Assembly: GCA_015657635.1 (NCBI GenBank)
Contig: JACDQM010000069.1
Coordinates: 1-37,208, forward strand
Reading direction: 5' to 3'
Length of the DNA stretch: 37,208 nt
From: Roseateles sp.
GTDB lineage: Bacteria > Pseudomonadota > Gammaproteobacteria > Burkholderiales > Burkholderiaceae_C
Part shown: in pieces, positions 8,072 to 17,054 of the stretch
Layout of the letters: the number at the start of each line of letters is the position of its first letter
Position numbering within the stretch: position 1 is the first letter of the stretch
The notes under the pieces: model-generated
Database searches by the model: none
What the model saw: only the letters and a program-made list of their open reading frames with translations
What the model was told of the DNA's origin: nothing
Made by a program: the position numbers and the translations under genes

Positions 8072-8661
8072 AGCTGGAGAAAGTCAGTCAGTTCAGAGAG
8101 GTAATCGTCGAAATCGGACAGGCCGTGGTCGCTGCCTTCCAGCAGCTTGATGCGGCCACAGGCGTAGCGGGCCTGCATCTCGCGCCAGTCCAGCACCTCG
8201 TCGCCTTTGGCGATCACGGCCAGCAGGCGCTCGGGATGGGCCAGCGTGCCGGGCTGTAGCGCGCGCAGTTCATCGACGAATTCGGGGCGGAAGAAGAAAC
8301 GCTCATCCGGGTGCTGCCAGCAGCTGTGCTCGCCGATGTGCCTGGCCAGGTCGCGGGCCGGGTCGACTGCCGGATTGAGCAGCACGGCGCGGCAGTCCAT
8401 CGAGTTGGCCAGCACGGTGGCATAGAAGCCTCCCAGCGAACTGCCCATCAGGGCCATGCGCTCGCGTGGCCAGTCGGCCACCAACTCGCGGGCCAACTCG
8501 ATCGCTGCGCGCGGCGAGGGCGGCAGTTGCGGGCAGGCGAACACCAGATCCGGCCGGTGCTCGGCCACCCAGCGCGCCATGCGCCGCGCCTTGGCCGAGC
8601 TCGGCGAGGAGCGAAAGCCGTGCAGATAGAGCAGGTGGGTGGCGTTCTCGGGTTTGGACAT
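8068..8661 (-). CDS. YqiA/UPF0227-type alpha/beta-hydrolase esterase
   Basis: 197 residues from the ATG at 8661 ([20 protein letters not shown]). The HGF oxyanion segment, the nucleophile elbow GSSLGG with Ser75, Asp154 in AKGDEVLDW and His179 in [13 protein letters not shown] form a complete catalytic triad. The size and the [15 protein letters not shown] opening match the YqiA esterase family, cytosolic esterases acting on short acyl esters in vitro. No signal peptide is present. It is the first gene of the minus-strand block and overlaps the FabG-like gene by 4 bases, so the pair may share acyl-related work, although that is inference. Confidence 0.87.
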   Translation of the reverse strand: MSKPENATHLLYLHGFRSSPSSAKARRMARWVAEHRPDLVFACPQLPPSPRAAIELARELVADWPRERMALMGSSLGGFYATVLANSMDCRAVLLNPAVDPARDLARHIGEHSCWQHPDERFFFRPEFVDELRALQPGTLAHPERLLAVIAKGDEVLDWREMQARYACGRIKLLEGSDHGLSDFDDYLSELTDFLQL

Positions 8662-8931
8662 GGCCCGCCAGTCTAGCGACAGCGGCTGACCTGCCGCTGT
8701 CGGGCGGGCGACGCAGCTAGGCACTTGGGGGGGGCTCGGCCCACCTAGGGTCTTCCATTAGGCCAGCGCGCTGATGCGACGAATTGCGGTTTTCTGTCTG
8801 CGGGCGGGGCGTCGCCGCATTGACGCGGCCCGGGCCTGAAGCGACAGTCGGCGCCTTTGCTGTCCCCATTCCGTGCCGGAGGGCGCCACGAGCGCCTGCC
8901 GGCCTGCGTCACTTTGATTGATAAGAGCTGC
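8662..8931. other. Longest gene-free stretch, between divergent yqiA-like and metalloprotease genes
   Basis: These 270 bases separate two divergent genes and should hold both promoters. They contain a run of eight G (8727-8734), an AT-rich patch around 8779-8794 (cgaattgcggttttct) and, next to the metalloprotease start, an AAGAG ribosome binding site 5 bases before the ATG at 8932. I found no convincing sigma-70 pair, small RNA, tRNA or additional gene. Confidence 0.6.
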
Positions 8932-11733
8932 ATGACTGAAGATCAAATCCAGATGGGCCGCTCCGGCCTGAGCCTGTCGGCCATCGCGACCGCCATCGTC
9001 TTGCTGAGTGGCTGCGCCGTCAGTGTCAACACCGCGCCGGCCACGGATGCTGCAGCGGCCAAGCCCGCTGACGCTGCTGCCGCCAAGCCTGCGGCCAGCG
9101 CGCCTGCAGCCGTTCCCGGTGCCGCCGTGGCCAAGCCGGTGGCAGCCGCCCCGGCGGCTTCGGGCACCGCGCCAGCCGCTGCCCCGGCCGCCGCCAGGCC
9201 GCCCGTTGACCCGACAGCGCCCAAGCCCTTTGCCGAGATCATCAAGGACGCCAAGCAGCAGGATGGTCTGTTCCCGATCTGGCGCAAGGACGAGAAGGTC
9301 TGGATCGAGATCCCCAAGGCCATGATCGGCAAGCCCTTCATGTTTACCGTGAACATCGCCAACTCGGTGGGCGAGCGCGGCCTGTATGCCAGCCAGATGG
9401 GCCAGGACTGGATGGCCGAGTTCCGCGTGGTCGGCAAGCAGGTCCAGCTGATGGCGCTGAACACCAAGTTCCGCGCCGTGGCCGACCAGGGCAGCAAGGT
9501 TGCGATCGACCAGGCCTTCTCGCCCAGCCTGCTGGGCTCCGGTGCGGTGGCCAGCGCCGAGCATCCGGAGCGCAAGTCCATCCTGATCGATGCCGGCTTC
9601 CTGTTCTCCGACATCCCGGGCTATTCGACCCGCCTGGAGTACGCCTACCGCCTGCCGTTCGCGCTGGACCGCGCCAACTCCTCGTTCGAGCGCGCCCGCG
9701 CCGAGCCCAAGTTGTCGACGCTGACGGCCCGCATGCACTTCGCCACGCCGCGCATCCCAGCCCCGCCGATGATGCCGTCGCCGGTGCCCATGCCGACGCC
9801 GCCGCAGGCCACGCCGGATCCGCGCAGCCTGTTCGTGGACTATGTCTACAGCTTCCTGGCCCTGCCCGAGCAGCCGATGGCACCGCGCCTGGCAGATCCG
9901 CGCCTGGGCCACTTCATGGAGTCGTTCTCGGATTTGGGCGGTGACATGAAGGCCAATCCGCGCGTGCACTATGTGCAGCGCTGGCGCCTGGAGAAGAAGG
10001 ATGCAGCGGCGGCCCTGTCCGAGCCGGTGACGCCGATCACCTACTGGATGGACAAGAACATCCCCGTCAAGTACCGCGCTGCCGTCGAGGCCGGCATCGT
10101 GGAGTGGAACAAGGCCTTCGAGAAGATCGGCTTCAAGAATGCCGTGGTTGCCAAGCAGCAGCCTGACGACGCCGATTGGGACAATATGGACGCCGGCCAC
10201 GCGTCGATCCGCTGGTTCGTCGGTGCCGACGTGGGCTTTGCCATCGGCCCCAGCCATACCGATCCCCGTACCGGCGAGATCATCGATGCCGACATCGGCA
10301 TGAGCGATGTGTTCGCGCGCGGCTCGCGCCGCTTCATTGCCGAAGATGTGGGCATGAGCGCCGAGCAGCGTCTGGCCAAGCTGAGCCTGGGCTGGAAGGA
10401 CGGCAAGGGCGTGGCGCAGTGCAACTATGCGCAGGAAGCTGCGGCCGAGATGCACTTCGCGATGGACATCCTGGAAGCCCGTGGCGACCTCGCCCCGGAC
10501 AGCCCGGAAGCTGAAGCCTTCGTGTTCTCGGTGATCCGCGACACGGTGGCGCACGAAGTCGGCCACACGCTGGGCTTCAAGCACAACTTCAAGGCCTCGA
10601 CCACCGTCACGCAGGCGCAGCTGAAGGACAAGGCCTTCACCGAGGCCAACAGCATCTCCGGCTCGGTGATGGACTACAACGCCTACAACCTGCCGCTGAA
10701 GGGTGAGGCCAAGACTTCGATCAACCCGACCACGCTGGGTGCCTACGACTATTGGGCGGTCGAATACGCCTACAAGCCGATCCCGGCCGACCAGGAGAAG
10801 GCCGAGCTGGCGCGCATCGCCGGCAAAAGCACCGATCCCAAGCTGGCCTATGCCGACGACGCCGATGCTGGTGGCTTCGGCCCCTACGACGGCCTGGACC
10901 CGCTGGCCAATCGCTTCGACCTGGGCGATGACCCGCTGGCCTATTACAAGAAGCGCCTGAAGCTGTCGCAGGAACTGTGGGCCCGTGTGCAGGAGCGCAA
11001 GCCGCAACTGGGCGACGACCCGCTGCGTCAGCGCCGCCAGATCATGGCGGGCTTCCGTCAGCTGGGCGGTGCGGCCGAGCTGGTTGGCAAGTACGTCGGC
11101 GGCATGCATGCGCTGCGCGACCTGCCTGGCACCACCGGCCGTCCGAGCTTCCGCCCGGTCGAGCCCGCCAAGCAGCGCGAGGCCCTGCAGTTCATCGCCA
11201 GCGGCCTGTTCAGCGCCGACAGCTTTCGCTTCAAGCCGGAGCTGCTGTCCTCGCTGACGCTGGACTACAACGAGTGGGAGCGTGGCACGCCGCTGAGCAT
11301 CCCGGCCGTGGTGGGCGGCATCCAGCGCGTGGCACTGGACCGCATGCTGAGCACCGGCACCGCGTCGCGCCTGCTGGACCTGCCGTCCTACGTGGCACCC
11401 GAACAGCGCAAGGGCATGATCTCGCTCAACGAGGTCTATGCCACGCTGCAGGGCGCGGTCTGGAGCGAGCTCAAGAGCGGCAGCGAGATCGACCGCCTGC
11501 GCCGCAATCTGCAGCGCGAGCACATGAAGCGCCTGCAGACCCTGCTGACCAAGGGCTCGCCGACGCTGCCGGCTGACGCGCAAAGCCTGCTGCGCTACAA
11601 CGCGACGCAGCTGCAGAGCGATCTGCGTGCCGCGGTGGCCAAGGGCGGCCAGTCGGTGGAGACGCGCGCGCATCTGGCCGAGAGCCTGAGCACGCTGACC
11701 GAGGCGCTGCGCGCCACGATGAGCCGCAGCTGA
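8932..11733 (+). CDS. Exported zinc metalloprotease, lipoprotein form (DUF5117/DUF5118-type)
   Basis: 933 residues from the ATG at 8932. The N-terminus has a hydrophobic stretch ending in the lipobox LSGC, making Cys28 the likely lipidated residue, followed by an Ala/Pro/Lys low-complexity linker to about residue 95 that includes a repeated DAAAAKPA. The protease core has HEVGHTLGFKH: His541, Glu542, His545 and His551 form a metzincin-type HExxHxxGxxH site, and SVMDY at Met580 fits a Met-turn. The overall pattern matches the large zinc-dependent metalloproteases containing DUF5117, DUF5118 and DUF4953. It should be anchored in a membrane facing the periplasm or outside. Substrate unknown. A paralogue follows after 39 bases. 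Confidence 0.88.
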   Translation: MTEDQIQMGRSGLSLSAIATAIVLLSGCAVSVNTAPATDAAAAKPADAAAAKPAASAPAAVPGAAVAKPVAAAPAASGTAPAAAPAAARPPVDPTAPKPFAEIIKDAKQQDGLFPIWRKDEKVWIEIPKAMIGKPFMFTVNIANSVGERGLYASQMGQDWMAEFRVVGKQVQLMALNTKFRAVADQGSKVAIDQAFSPSLLGSGAVASAEHPERKSILIDAGFLFSDIPGYSTRLEYAYRLPFALDRANSSFERARAEPKLSTLTARMHFATPRIPAPPMMPSPVPMPTPPQATPDPRSLFVDYVYSFLALPEQPMAPRLADPRLGHFMESFSDLGGDMKANPRVHYVQRWRLEKKDAAAALSEPVTPITYWMDKNIPVKYRAAVEAGIVEWNKAFEKIGFKNAVVAKQQPDDADWDNMDAGHASIRWFVGADVGFAIGPSHTDPRTGEIIDADIGMSDVFARGSRRFIAEDVGMSAEQRLAKLSLGWKDGKGVAQCNYAQEAAAEMHFAMDILEARGDLAPDSPEAEAFVFSVIRDTVAHEVGHTLGFKHNFKASTTVTQAQLKDKAFTEANSISGSVMDYNAYNLPLKGEAKTSINPTTLGAYDYWAVEYAYKPIPADQEKAELARIAGKSTDPKLAYADDADAGGFGPYDGLDPLANRFDLGDDPLAYYKKRLKLSQELWARVQERKPQLGDDPLRQRRQIMAGFRQLGGAAELVGKYVGGMHALRDLPGTTGRPSFRPVEPAKQREALQFIASGLFSADSFRFKPELLSSLTLDYNEWERGTPLSIPAVVGGIQRVALDRMLSTGTASRLLDLPSYVAPEQRKGMISLNEVYATLQGAVWSELKSGSEIDRLRRNLQREHMKRLQTLLTKGSPTLPADAQSLLRYNATQLQSDLRAAVAKGGQSVETRAHLAESLSTLTEALRATMSRS

Positions 11734-11772
11734 TCGAGTCCACCCAGCAGCAAAAAAGAAGAGCAAGGCACC

Positions 11773-14481
11773 ATGCCCATTCAATCTCCGATGATGACGG
11801 GCGGTGCCTGGCGCCGCCACGCGCTGACCACCGCGATGCTGGCCCTGAGCGCCGGCGCCACGCTGGCCCAGCCCGCGCCGCCGGCCACGCCGGCGGCTGC
11901 TGGTGGCGGCACGAACGGCCCGGCCGCGGCGGCGCCCGCGCGCCCGCCGGCCGATCCTGCGGCGCTGAAGCCCTTCGACGAAGTGGTCAAGGGCGCCAAG
12001 GTCAGCGAGGGCCTGTTTCCGATCTGGCGCCTGGATGAGAAGGCCTGGATCGAGGTGCCGGTTGCGGCGCTGGGCAAGCCCTTCCTGTTCACGGTCAACT
12101 TTGCCAACTCGATTGGCGAGCGCGGCCTCTACGCCAGCCAGATGGGGCCGGCCTGGCTGGCGACCTTCCGCCGCGTCGGGCGCCAGGTGCAGCTGATGGC
12201 GCTGAACGAGAAGTTCCGCGCCGTGGCCGACCAGGGCAGCAAGACCGCGATCACGCAGGCCTTCTCGCCCAGCCTGCTGGCCGCCGGTGTCCAGGCCAGC
12301 GCCGAGCACCCCACCCGCAAGTCCATCCTGCTGGATGCCAGCCTGCTGCTGGCCGACATTCCCGGCATGTCCACGCGCCTGGAGTCGGCCTTCCGTCTGC
12401 CCTATGCGCTGGACCGCGCCAACTCAAGCTTTGCCGCCAGCCGCGCCGATGCCCAGCTCTCCACGCTGACGGCGCGCCTGCATTTCGCCACGCCGCGCAT
12501 TCCCGCGCCGCCGCTCACGCCCACGCCGATGCCGGCCGCGCAGCTGCCGCAAGCGGTGCCCGATCCGCGCAGCTTCTTCCTCGACTATGTCTACAGCTTC
12601 GCGGCCTTGCCCGAGACGCCGATGACGCCGCGCGAGGCCGATCCGCGCCTGGGCCATTTCACCGAGTCCTTCACCGACCTGGGTGGCGACCTGAAGGCCA
12701 ACCCGCGCGTGCACTATGTGAAGCGCTGGCGCCTGGAGAAGAAGGATGCGACGGCGGCCTTGTCCGAGCCGGTCAAGCCGATCACCTTCTGGCTCGACAA
12801 GAACATCCCGCTCAAGTACCGCCCGGTGGTGGAAGAGGCGGTGCTGGAGTGGAACAAGGCCTTCGAGAAGATCGGCTTCAAGAACGCGCTGGTGGTCAAG
12901 CAGCAGCCCGACGATGCCACTTGGGACAATATGGACGCCGGCCACGCCTCGGTGCGCTGGTTTCTGGGCGCCGACGTGGGCTTCAATATCGGCCCCAGCC
13001 GCGCCGATCCGCGCAGCGGCGAGATCATCGATGCCGACATCGGGCTGAGCGATGCCTTCGGCCGCGGCGCTCGGCGCATGCGCGTCGAGGATCTGGGCAA
13101 GAGCAGCGAGCAGCGCCTGGCCGAACTGACCGGCGCCTGGCGCGGCGAGGCCGAGGCTGCTTACTGCGACGATGCGCGTCTGAGTGCCATGGAGACCGAG
13201 TTCGCGCTGGAGCTGCTGGAAGCGCGTGAGGAACTGGCGCCGGACAGCCCCGAGGTCGAGGCCTTTGTGCGCTCCACCATCAAGGGCACGATGATGCATG
13301 AGGTGGGCCACACGCTGGGCCTGAAGCACAACTTCAAGGCCTCCACCGCCCTGAAGCTGGAGCAGCTGTCGGACAAGGCCTTCACCGACGCCAACAGCAT
13401 CGCCAACTCGGTGATGGAGTATGTGCCCATCAATATCGCGCTGAAGGGTGAGCGCCAGGGCGGCTACCACCGCTCGTCGCTGGGGCCGTATGACTACTGG
13501 GCCATCGAGTACGCCTACAAGCCAGTCGAGCCCGGGCAGGAGAAGGCCGAACTGGCCAAGATCGCGGCCCGCAGCGTCGAGCCGGCCCTGGTCTACGGCG
13601 ACGATCTGGACGCGGGCGGGGGCGGCATCTATGACGGCATGGATCCGCTGGTCAACCGCTTCGACCTCGGCGACAAGCCGTTGGCCTATTACAAGAAGCG
13701 CCTGAAGCTGTCGCAGGAGCTGTGGGAGCGGGTGCAGGCCCGCAAGCCGCAGGCCGGCGACGATCCGCTGCGCGCGCGCCGTTCGCTGCTGGCAGGCTTC
13801 GGCCAGCTGGCCACGATCTCGGAACTCACGGCCAAGTATGTCGGCGGCATGCATGCACTGCGCGACCTGCCCGGCACGACCGGCCGGCCGGCCTTCAAGC
13901 CGGTGGACCCGGCCGAGCAGCGTGAGGCGCTGCAGTTCCTGGCCGCCGGCCTGTTCAGCAGCGGCAGCTTCAAGTTCAAGCCCGAGTTCCTCAGCGCGCT
14001 GACGCTGGACTACAACGAGTGGGAGCGCGGTGTGCCCTTGAGCATCCCCGCTGCGGTCGGTCGCGTGCAGTTGGTGGCGTTGGACCGTCTGTTGAGCCCG
14101 GGCACGGCCACGCGCCTGCTCGATCTGCCCAGCTATGTCGATCCGGCGCAGCGCCGCGGCCTGATCTCGCTGGCCGAGGTCTACGGCACGCTGCAGTCCT
14201 CCATCTGGAGCGAGCTGAAATCGGGTGCCGAGGTTGACCGCATGCGCCGCACGCTGCAGCGCGAGCATGTCAAGCGTTTGCAGTCGCTGTTGACGCGCGG
14301 CTCGGCGGCCCTGCCGCCGGACGCCATGAGCCTGCTGCGCCTGCATGCCACCCAGCTGCAAGCCGAGTTGCGCTCGGCAGCGGGCAAGAGCGCCGGCCGC
14401 TCGGTGGAGACCCGCGCGCATCTGGCCGAGAGCCTGGGCACGCTCAGCGAGGCCCTGAAGGCCACGATGCAGCGCAGCTGA
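11773..14481 (+). CDS. Exported zinc metalloprotease, soluble form (DUF5117/DUF5118-type paralogue)
   Basis: 902 residues. It is a full-length paralogue of the preceding gene, nearly colinear after residue ~60 with long identical blocks such as DYNEWERG and YYKKRLKLSQELW. Unlike its neighbour it has an ordinary signal peptide (LTTAMLALSAGATLAQ) without a lipobox cysteine, so it should be released after cleavage. HEVGHTLGLKH supplies His509, Glu510, His513 and His519, and SVMEY at Met548 fits a Met-turn. AAGAAGAG and AAGG lie upstream of the ATG at 11773; ATGs at codons 7 and 8 are alternatives. The 39-base gap implies one operon, which ends in a strong hairpin terminator at 14505. Substrate unknown. 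Confidence 0.88.
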   Translation: MPIQSPMMTGGAWRRHALTTAMLALSAGATLAQPAPPATPAAAGGGTNGPAAAAPARPPADPAALKPFDEVVKGAKVSEGLFPIWRLDEKAWIEVPVAALGKPFLFTVNFANSIGERGLYASQMGPAWLATFRRVGRQVQLMALNEKFRAVADQGSKTAITQAFSPSLLAAGVQASAEHPTRKSILLDASLLLADIPGMSTRLESAFRLPYALDRANSSFAASRADAQLSTLTARLHFATPRIPAPPLTPTPMPAAQLPQAVPDPRSFFLDYVYSFAALPETPMTPREADPRLGHFTESFTDLGGDLKANPRVHYVKRWRLEKKDATAALSEPVKPITFWLDKNIPLKYRPVVEEAVLEWNKAFEKIGFKNALVVKQQPDDATWDNMDAGHASVRWFLGADVGFNIGPSRADPRSGEIIDADIGLSDAFGRGARRMRVEDLGKSSEQRLAELTGAWRGEAEAAYCDDARLSAMETEFALELLEAREELAPDSPEVEAFVRSTIKGTMMHEVGHTLGLKHNFKASTALKLEQLSDKAFTDANSIANSVMEYVPINIALKGERQGGYHRSSLGPYDYWAIEYAYKPVEPGQEKAELAKIAARSVEPALVYGDDLDAGGGGIYDGMDPLVNRFDLGDKPLAYYKKRLKLSQELWERVQARKPQAGDDPLRARRSLLAGFGQLATISELTAKYVGGMHALRDLPGTTGRPAFKPVDPAEQREALQFLAAGLFSSGSFKFKPEFLSALTLDYNEWERGVPLSIPAAVGRVQLVALDRLLSPGTATRLLDLPSYVDPAQRRGLISLAEVYGTLQSSIWSELKSGAEVDRMRRTLQREHVKRLQSLLTRGSAALPPDAMSLLRLHATQLQAELRSAAGKSAGRSVETRAHLAESLGTLSEALKATMQRS

Positions 14482-14504
14482 TCCCGCCCAGACCTTCTGT
14501 AGCC

Positions 14505-14533
14505 AAAGGCCCCGGCGCGAGCGCGGGGCCTTT
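14505..14533 (+). terminator. Rho-independent terminator after the metalloprotease pair
   Basis: AAAGGCCCCG (14505-14514) pairs perfectly with CGGGGCCTTT (14524-14533) around a 9-base loop, ending in TTTCTC. The A-run on the other side mirrors a T-run on the minus strand, so it may also stop transcription of the convergent MerR-type regulator, whose stop codon lies 15 bases away. It is the clearest terminator in the window. Confidence 0.88.
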
Positions 14534-14547
14534 CTCATGGCTTGCGC

Positions 14548-15030
14548 CTATTTTGCGGCGCGCGTTGCGCCGGCCTGCCCATGTGCGCCGTGGACATGGC
14601 CCTGCGATGGCCGCCGCTTGTCGGCAGGGGCTGCTGCGGCGGCCTGGCTGATGCCGCTGAGGATGCCGCAGGCCGCGCTCTCGGCCTCGCCCTCGCAGCA
14701 ATCACGCAGCTGCCGGAGCTGTTTTTCCAGCTGTTTGAGCTCACGAATGCGCGTGGCGACATGGTCGATGTGGCGGTCTAGCAGCGCATTGACATCGGCG
14801 CAGGCCGCGTGCGGCTCGTCCTTGAAGCGCAGCAGCTCACGGATCTCGGCCAGCGACATGTCCAGTGAACGGCAGTGCCGGATAAAGCCCAGGCGCTGCA
14901 CATGCTCAGACCCGTAGAGCCGGTAGTTGCCCCCGCTGCGCGACGCGGGTGCCAGCAACTGCTCGCGTTCGTAATAGCGGATGGTCTCCACCGGCGTTTG
15001 CGTGGCATGGGCGAGCTCGCCGATCTTCAT
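14548..15030 (-). CDS. MerR-family heavy-metal regulator, PbrR/CadR type
   Basis: 160 residues. The N-terminal winged helix-turn-helix is standard MerR (MKIGELAHATQTPVETIRYYE ... GGNYRLYG), followed by a long dimerisation helix and a metal loop. Cysteines at 77, 112 and 121 match the three-cysteine site and spacing that I recall for lead and cadmium sensors PbrR and CadR. A His-containing tail (GHVHGAHG) is also CadR-like. It should bind as a dimer to the dyad in the adjacent divergent promoter and distort it on metal binding to switch on the efflux gene. Metal preference (Pb, Cd or Zn) cannot be fixed from sequence. The intact cysteines suggest a working sensor. Confidence 0.9.
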   Translation of the reverse strand: MKIGELAHATQTPVETIRYYEREQLLAPASRSGGNYRLYGSEHVQRLGFIRHCRSLDMSLAEIRELLRFKDEPHAACADVNALLDRHIDHVATRIRELKQLEKQLRQLRDCCEGEAESAACGILSGISQAAAAAPADKRRPSQGHVHGAHGQAGATRAAK

Positions 15031-15091
15031 CGTGTGATTTCCTCTGATCGTCCATCGAGTGCCCGAGAGCGCGGGCCCGTGAAAAAAGCGT

Positions 15092-15123
15092 TTGACTCTG
15101 AAGTGGCATCAGGGTTTCCAATC
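15092..15123 (+). promoter_or_regulatory. MerR-type operator-promoter for the cation efflux gene
   Basis: TTGACT (15092-15097) is a good -35. A -10-like CCAATC at 15118-15123 lies 20 bases downstream; the over-long 19-20 base spacer is the hallmark of MerR-activated promoters. An imperfect dyad, CTCTGA (15096-15101) and TCAGGG (15109-15114), fills the spacer, and TTGACTCT ... AGGGT resembles the operators of ZntR, CadR and PbrR. It sits between the divergent regulator and efflux genes. Confidence 0.85.
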
Positions 15124-15153
15124 GTCGCACGAACCGAAAGAAGGGCAGATTTC

Positions 15154-15786
15154 ATGAGCAGTTCCTGCAAGGAGCACGGCTGTGCCAGCAGCACAGGCCC
15201 CATCAGCCCACGCTACCGACGCGTGCTCTGGGCCGCGCTGGCCATCAATGCGGCCATGTTCGGACTCGAGTTGCTGGCTGGGCTGCAGGCGGGCTCGGTG
15301 GCCCTGCTGGCGGATGCGGTCGATTTCATGGCCGACGCCGCTAACTACGGCGTGTCGCTTTTCGTGCTGGGCATGGCGCTTCAGGCGCGTGCCAAGGCGG
15401 CGTTGCTGAAGGGCTTGTCGATGGGTGCACTGGGGCTCTTCGTGTTGGCCCGAGCGGTCTGGAGTGCGGCCGAAGGCGTGGTGCCGGAGCCGACCACGAT
15501 GGGCATCGTCGGCGCCATCGCGCTGGTGGCCAATGTCTCGGTGGCCTGGATGCTGTTCGCCTGGCGCGAAGGCGATGCCAATATGCGCTCGGTCTGGCTG
15601 TGCAGCCGTAACGACGCCATCGGCAATGTGGCGGTGATGCTGGCGGCCCTCGGGGTGTTCGGCACCGGCAGCGCCCTGCCGGACTTGGCGGTCGCCTGCG
15701 TGATGGCGGTGCTGGCGCTGAGCGCGGCGAAGTCGGTGATTGCGCAGGCACTCAGCGAGTTGCGCGCCGAACACCGGCCGGCATGA
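15154..15786 (+). CDS. Short cation diffusion facilitator (CDF-like) transporter
   Basis: 210 residues from the ATG at 15154, preceded by AAGAAGGG; longer in-frame versions would run through the regulator. About five to six hydrophobic helices are visible. The second carries LLADAVDFMADAANYG, with Asp54, Asp57 and Asp61 as likely metal ligands, and a later one carries CSRNDAIGNVAVM at the position of the second metal motif. The protein ends soon after the last helix, so it lacks the cytoplasmic C-terminal domain of YiiP/CzcD-type exporters. The N-terminus MSSSCKEHGC offers two Cys and a His. It should export divalent metal using the proton gradient, under control of the divergent MerR regulator. 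Confidence 0.85.
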   Translation: MSSSCKEHGCASSTGPISPRYRRVLWAALAINAAMFGLELLAGLQAGSVALLADAVDFMADAANYGVSLFVLGMALQARAKAALLKGLSMGALGLFVLARAVWSAAEGVVPEPTTMGIVGAIALVANVSVAWMLFAWREGDANMRSVWLCSRNDAIGNVAVMLAALGVFGTGSALPDLAVACVMAVLALSAAKSVIAQALSELRAEHRPA

Positions 15787-15898
15787 TCCGGTGCGCGGTG
15801 CTACGTGCGGGCAGATTCACTCGCCGTGCCAGTTGCGCCTGCGTGGCTGCTGCCGTGGATGAAACGCGTCAGCCTGCTGCTGTCAGGGCCGCCCGCTG

Positions 15899-16992
15899 TC
15901 ACTCATCGGCTGGCGGCGGCTTGGTGCCAGGCAAGCGCTCGCTGGCGACGATGTCCCACACGGCGATGAACATGGCGGCAATCAGCGGACCGACCACGAA
16001 GCCGTTGATGCCGAACACCGCCATGCCGCCCAGCGTGGAGATCAGCACCAGGTAATCCGGCATCTTGATGTCCTTGCCCACCAGCAGGGGACGCAGCAGG
16101 TTGTCCACCAGGCCGATCACCAGCACGCCATAGGCGATCAGGCCCAGGCCGGCGCCAATGTCGCCGGTGGCCAGCAGGTACAGCGCCAGCGGCAGCCAGA
16201 TCAGGCCGGCCCCCACCGCCGGCAGCAGCGAAAGAAAGGCCATCACCACGGCCCACAGCACCGGCGCATGCACATCCAGCACCCAGAAGGCCACGCCGCC
16301 GAGCGCACCTTGCAGCGCCGCCACGGCGATATTGCCCTTGACCGTCGCGCGGATCACGGCGCGGAACTTCTCGCCCAGCTGGTCTTGTAGGCCTCGGGCA
16401 TGGGCAGCGCATTGCGCAGCAAGGTCGAGAGCCGATCGCCGTCACGCAGCAGGAAGAACAGCAGGTAGAGCATCACGAAGAAGCCCACCACCACATCGAA
16501 GGTGTCCTGCCCGATGCCGAGGGCCTTGCCGGCCACCGCCTGGCCAAGCTGGCTCAGCGTGCCGGCCAGGCGCTGCTGCAGCAGCGCGGGATCGGCGACG
16601 CCCAGGCGATCCAGGATCTGCAGCATCCAGCTGGGCAGCACCGCATAGATCTGCTGCAGATACTGCGTCAGACTGAACTCACCTGACTTGATCATGCCGA
16701 ACAGCGCTGCCGCTTCTTGTGTCAACGACACGCTCACCACTGCCAGCGGCAGCATCACCAGCAGCAGGATCACCAGCACCGTGGCGAGCGCGGCCAAGTT
16801 GGCGCGCTGGCGAAAGCGCCGCAGCAGCTGGCGGTGCAGCGGCTTGAAGACGATGGCGGTGGCCGTGCCCCATAGCACCGCACCGTAGAAAGGCCACAGG
16901 ATCCAGCCGAAGGCCAGTGTGACCAGGGCCAGCATCAGCAGGAAGCTTTTGTCGCGCAGGGCCGGGCGGTGGGGTTCGTGAAGTGGCGGCAT
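15899..16992 (-). pseudogene. AI-2E family (PerM-like) permease, broken by a one-base frameshift
   Basis: Two minus-strand pieces together make one AI-2E family membrane protein of about 364 residues. The 5' piece starts at 16992 (MPPLHEPHRPALRDKS) and contains several membrane helices down to RDGDRLSTLLRNALPMPEAYK; it then goes out of frame and stops at 16354. The 3' piece continues with QLGEKFRAVIRATVKGNIAV in the next frame and holds LIWLPLALYL, LVDNLLRPLLVGK and GPLIAAMF, typical of the family's C-terminal half. Adding one base at the GG at 16381-16382 (ACC CAG instead of ACCAG on the coding strand) restores a full-length family protein. This is either a real mutation or a sequencing error. 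Family function is poorly defined transport. Confidence 0.85.
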
Positions 16993-17054
16993 GTTCGGCA
17001 GTCGCGGTTGTTGCGGATGCTGTGAGGACCCGAGGCGGCAAGATCCGGAGTCGC

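Noticed and set aside
8727..8734. Run of eight G upstream of the first metalloprotease, as a possible phase-variable tract
   Set aside because: It lies about 200 bases from the start codon and not within a recognised promoter spacer; nothing else suggests slippage control.
8758..12309. Minus-strand open frame of 1183 codons opposite the metalloproteases, and similar giants at 12424-14538 (minus), 4612-7062 (plus), 24736-27903 (minus) and 28771-30951 (minus)
   Set aside because: They lie opposite strong, motif-bearing genes and translate to Arg/His/Gln/Gly/Ala-rich sequence with no domains. High GC at third codon positions keeps the complementary frame free of stops.
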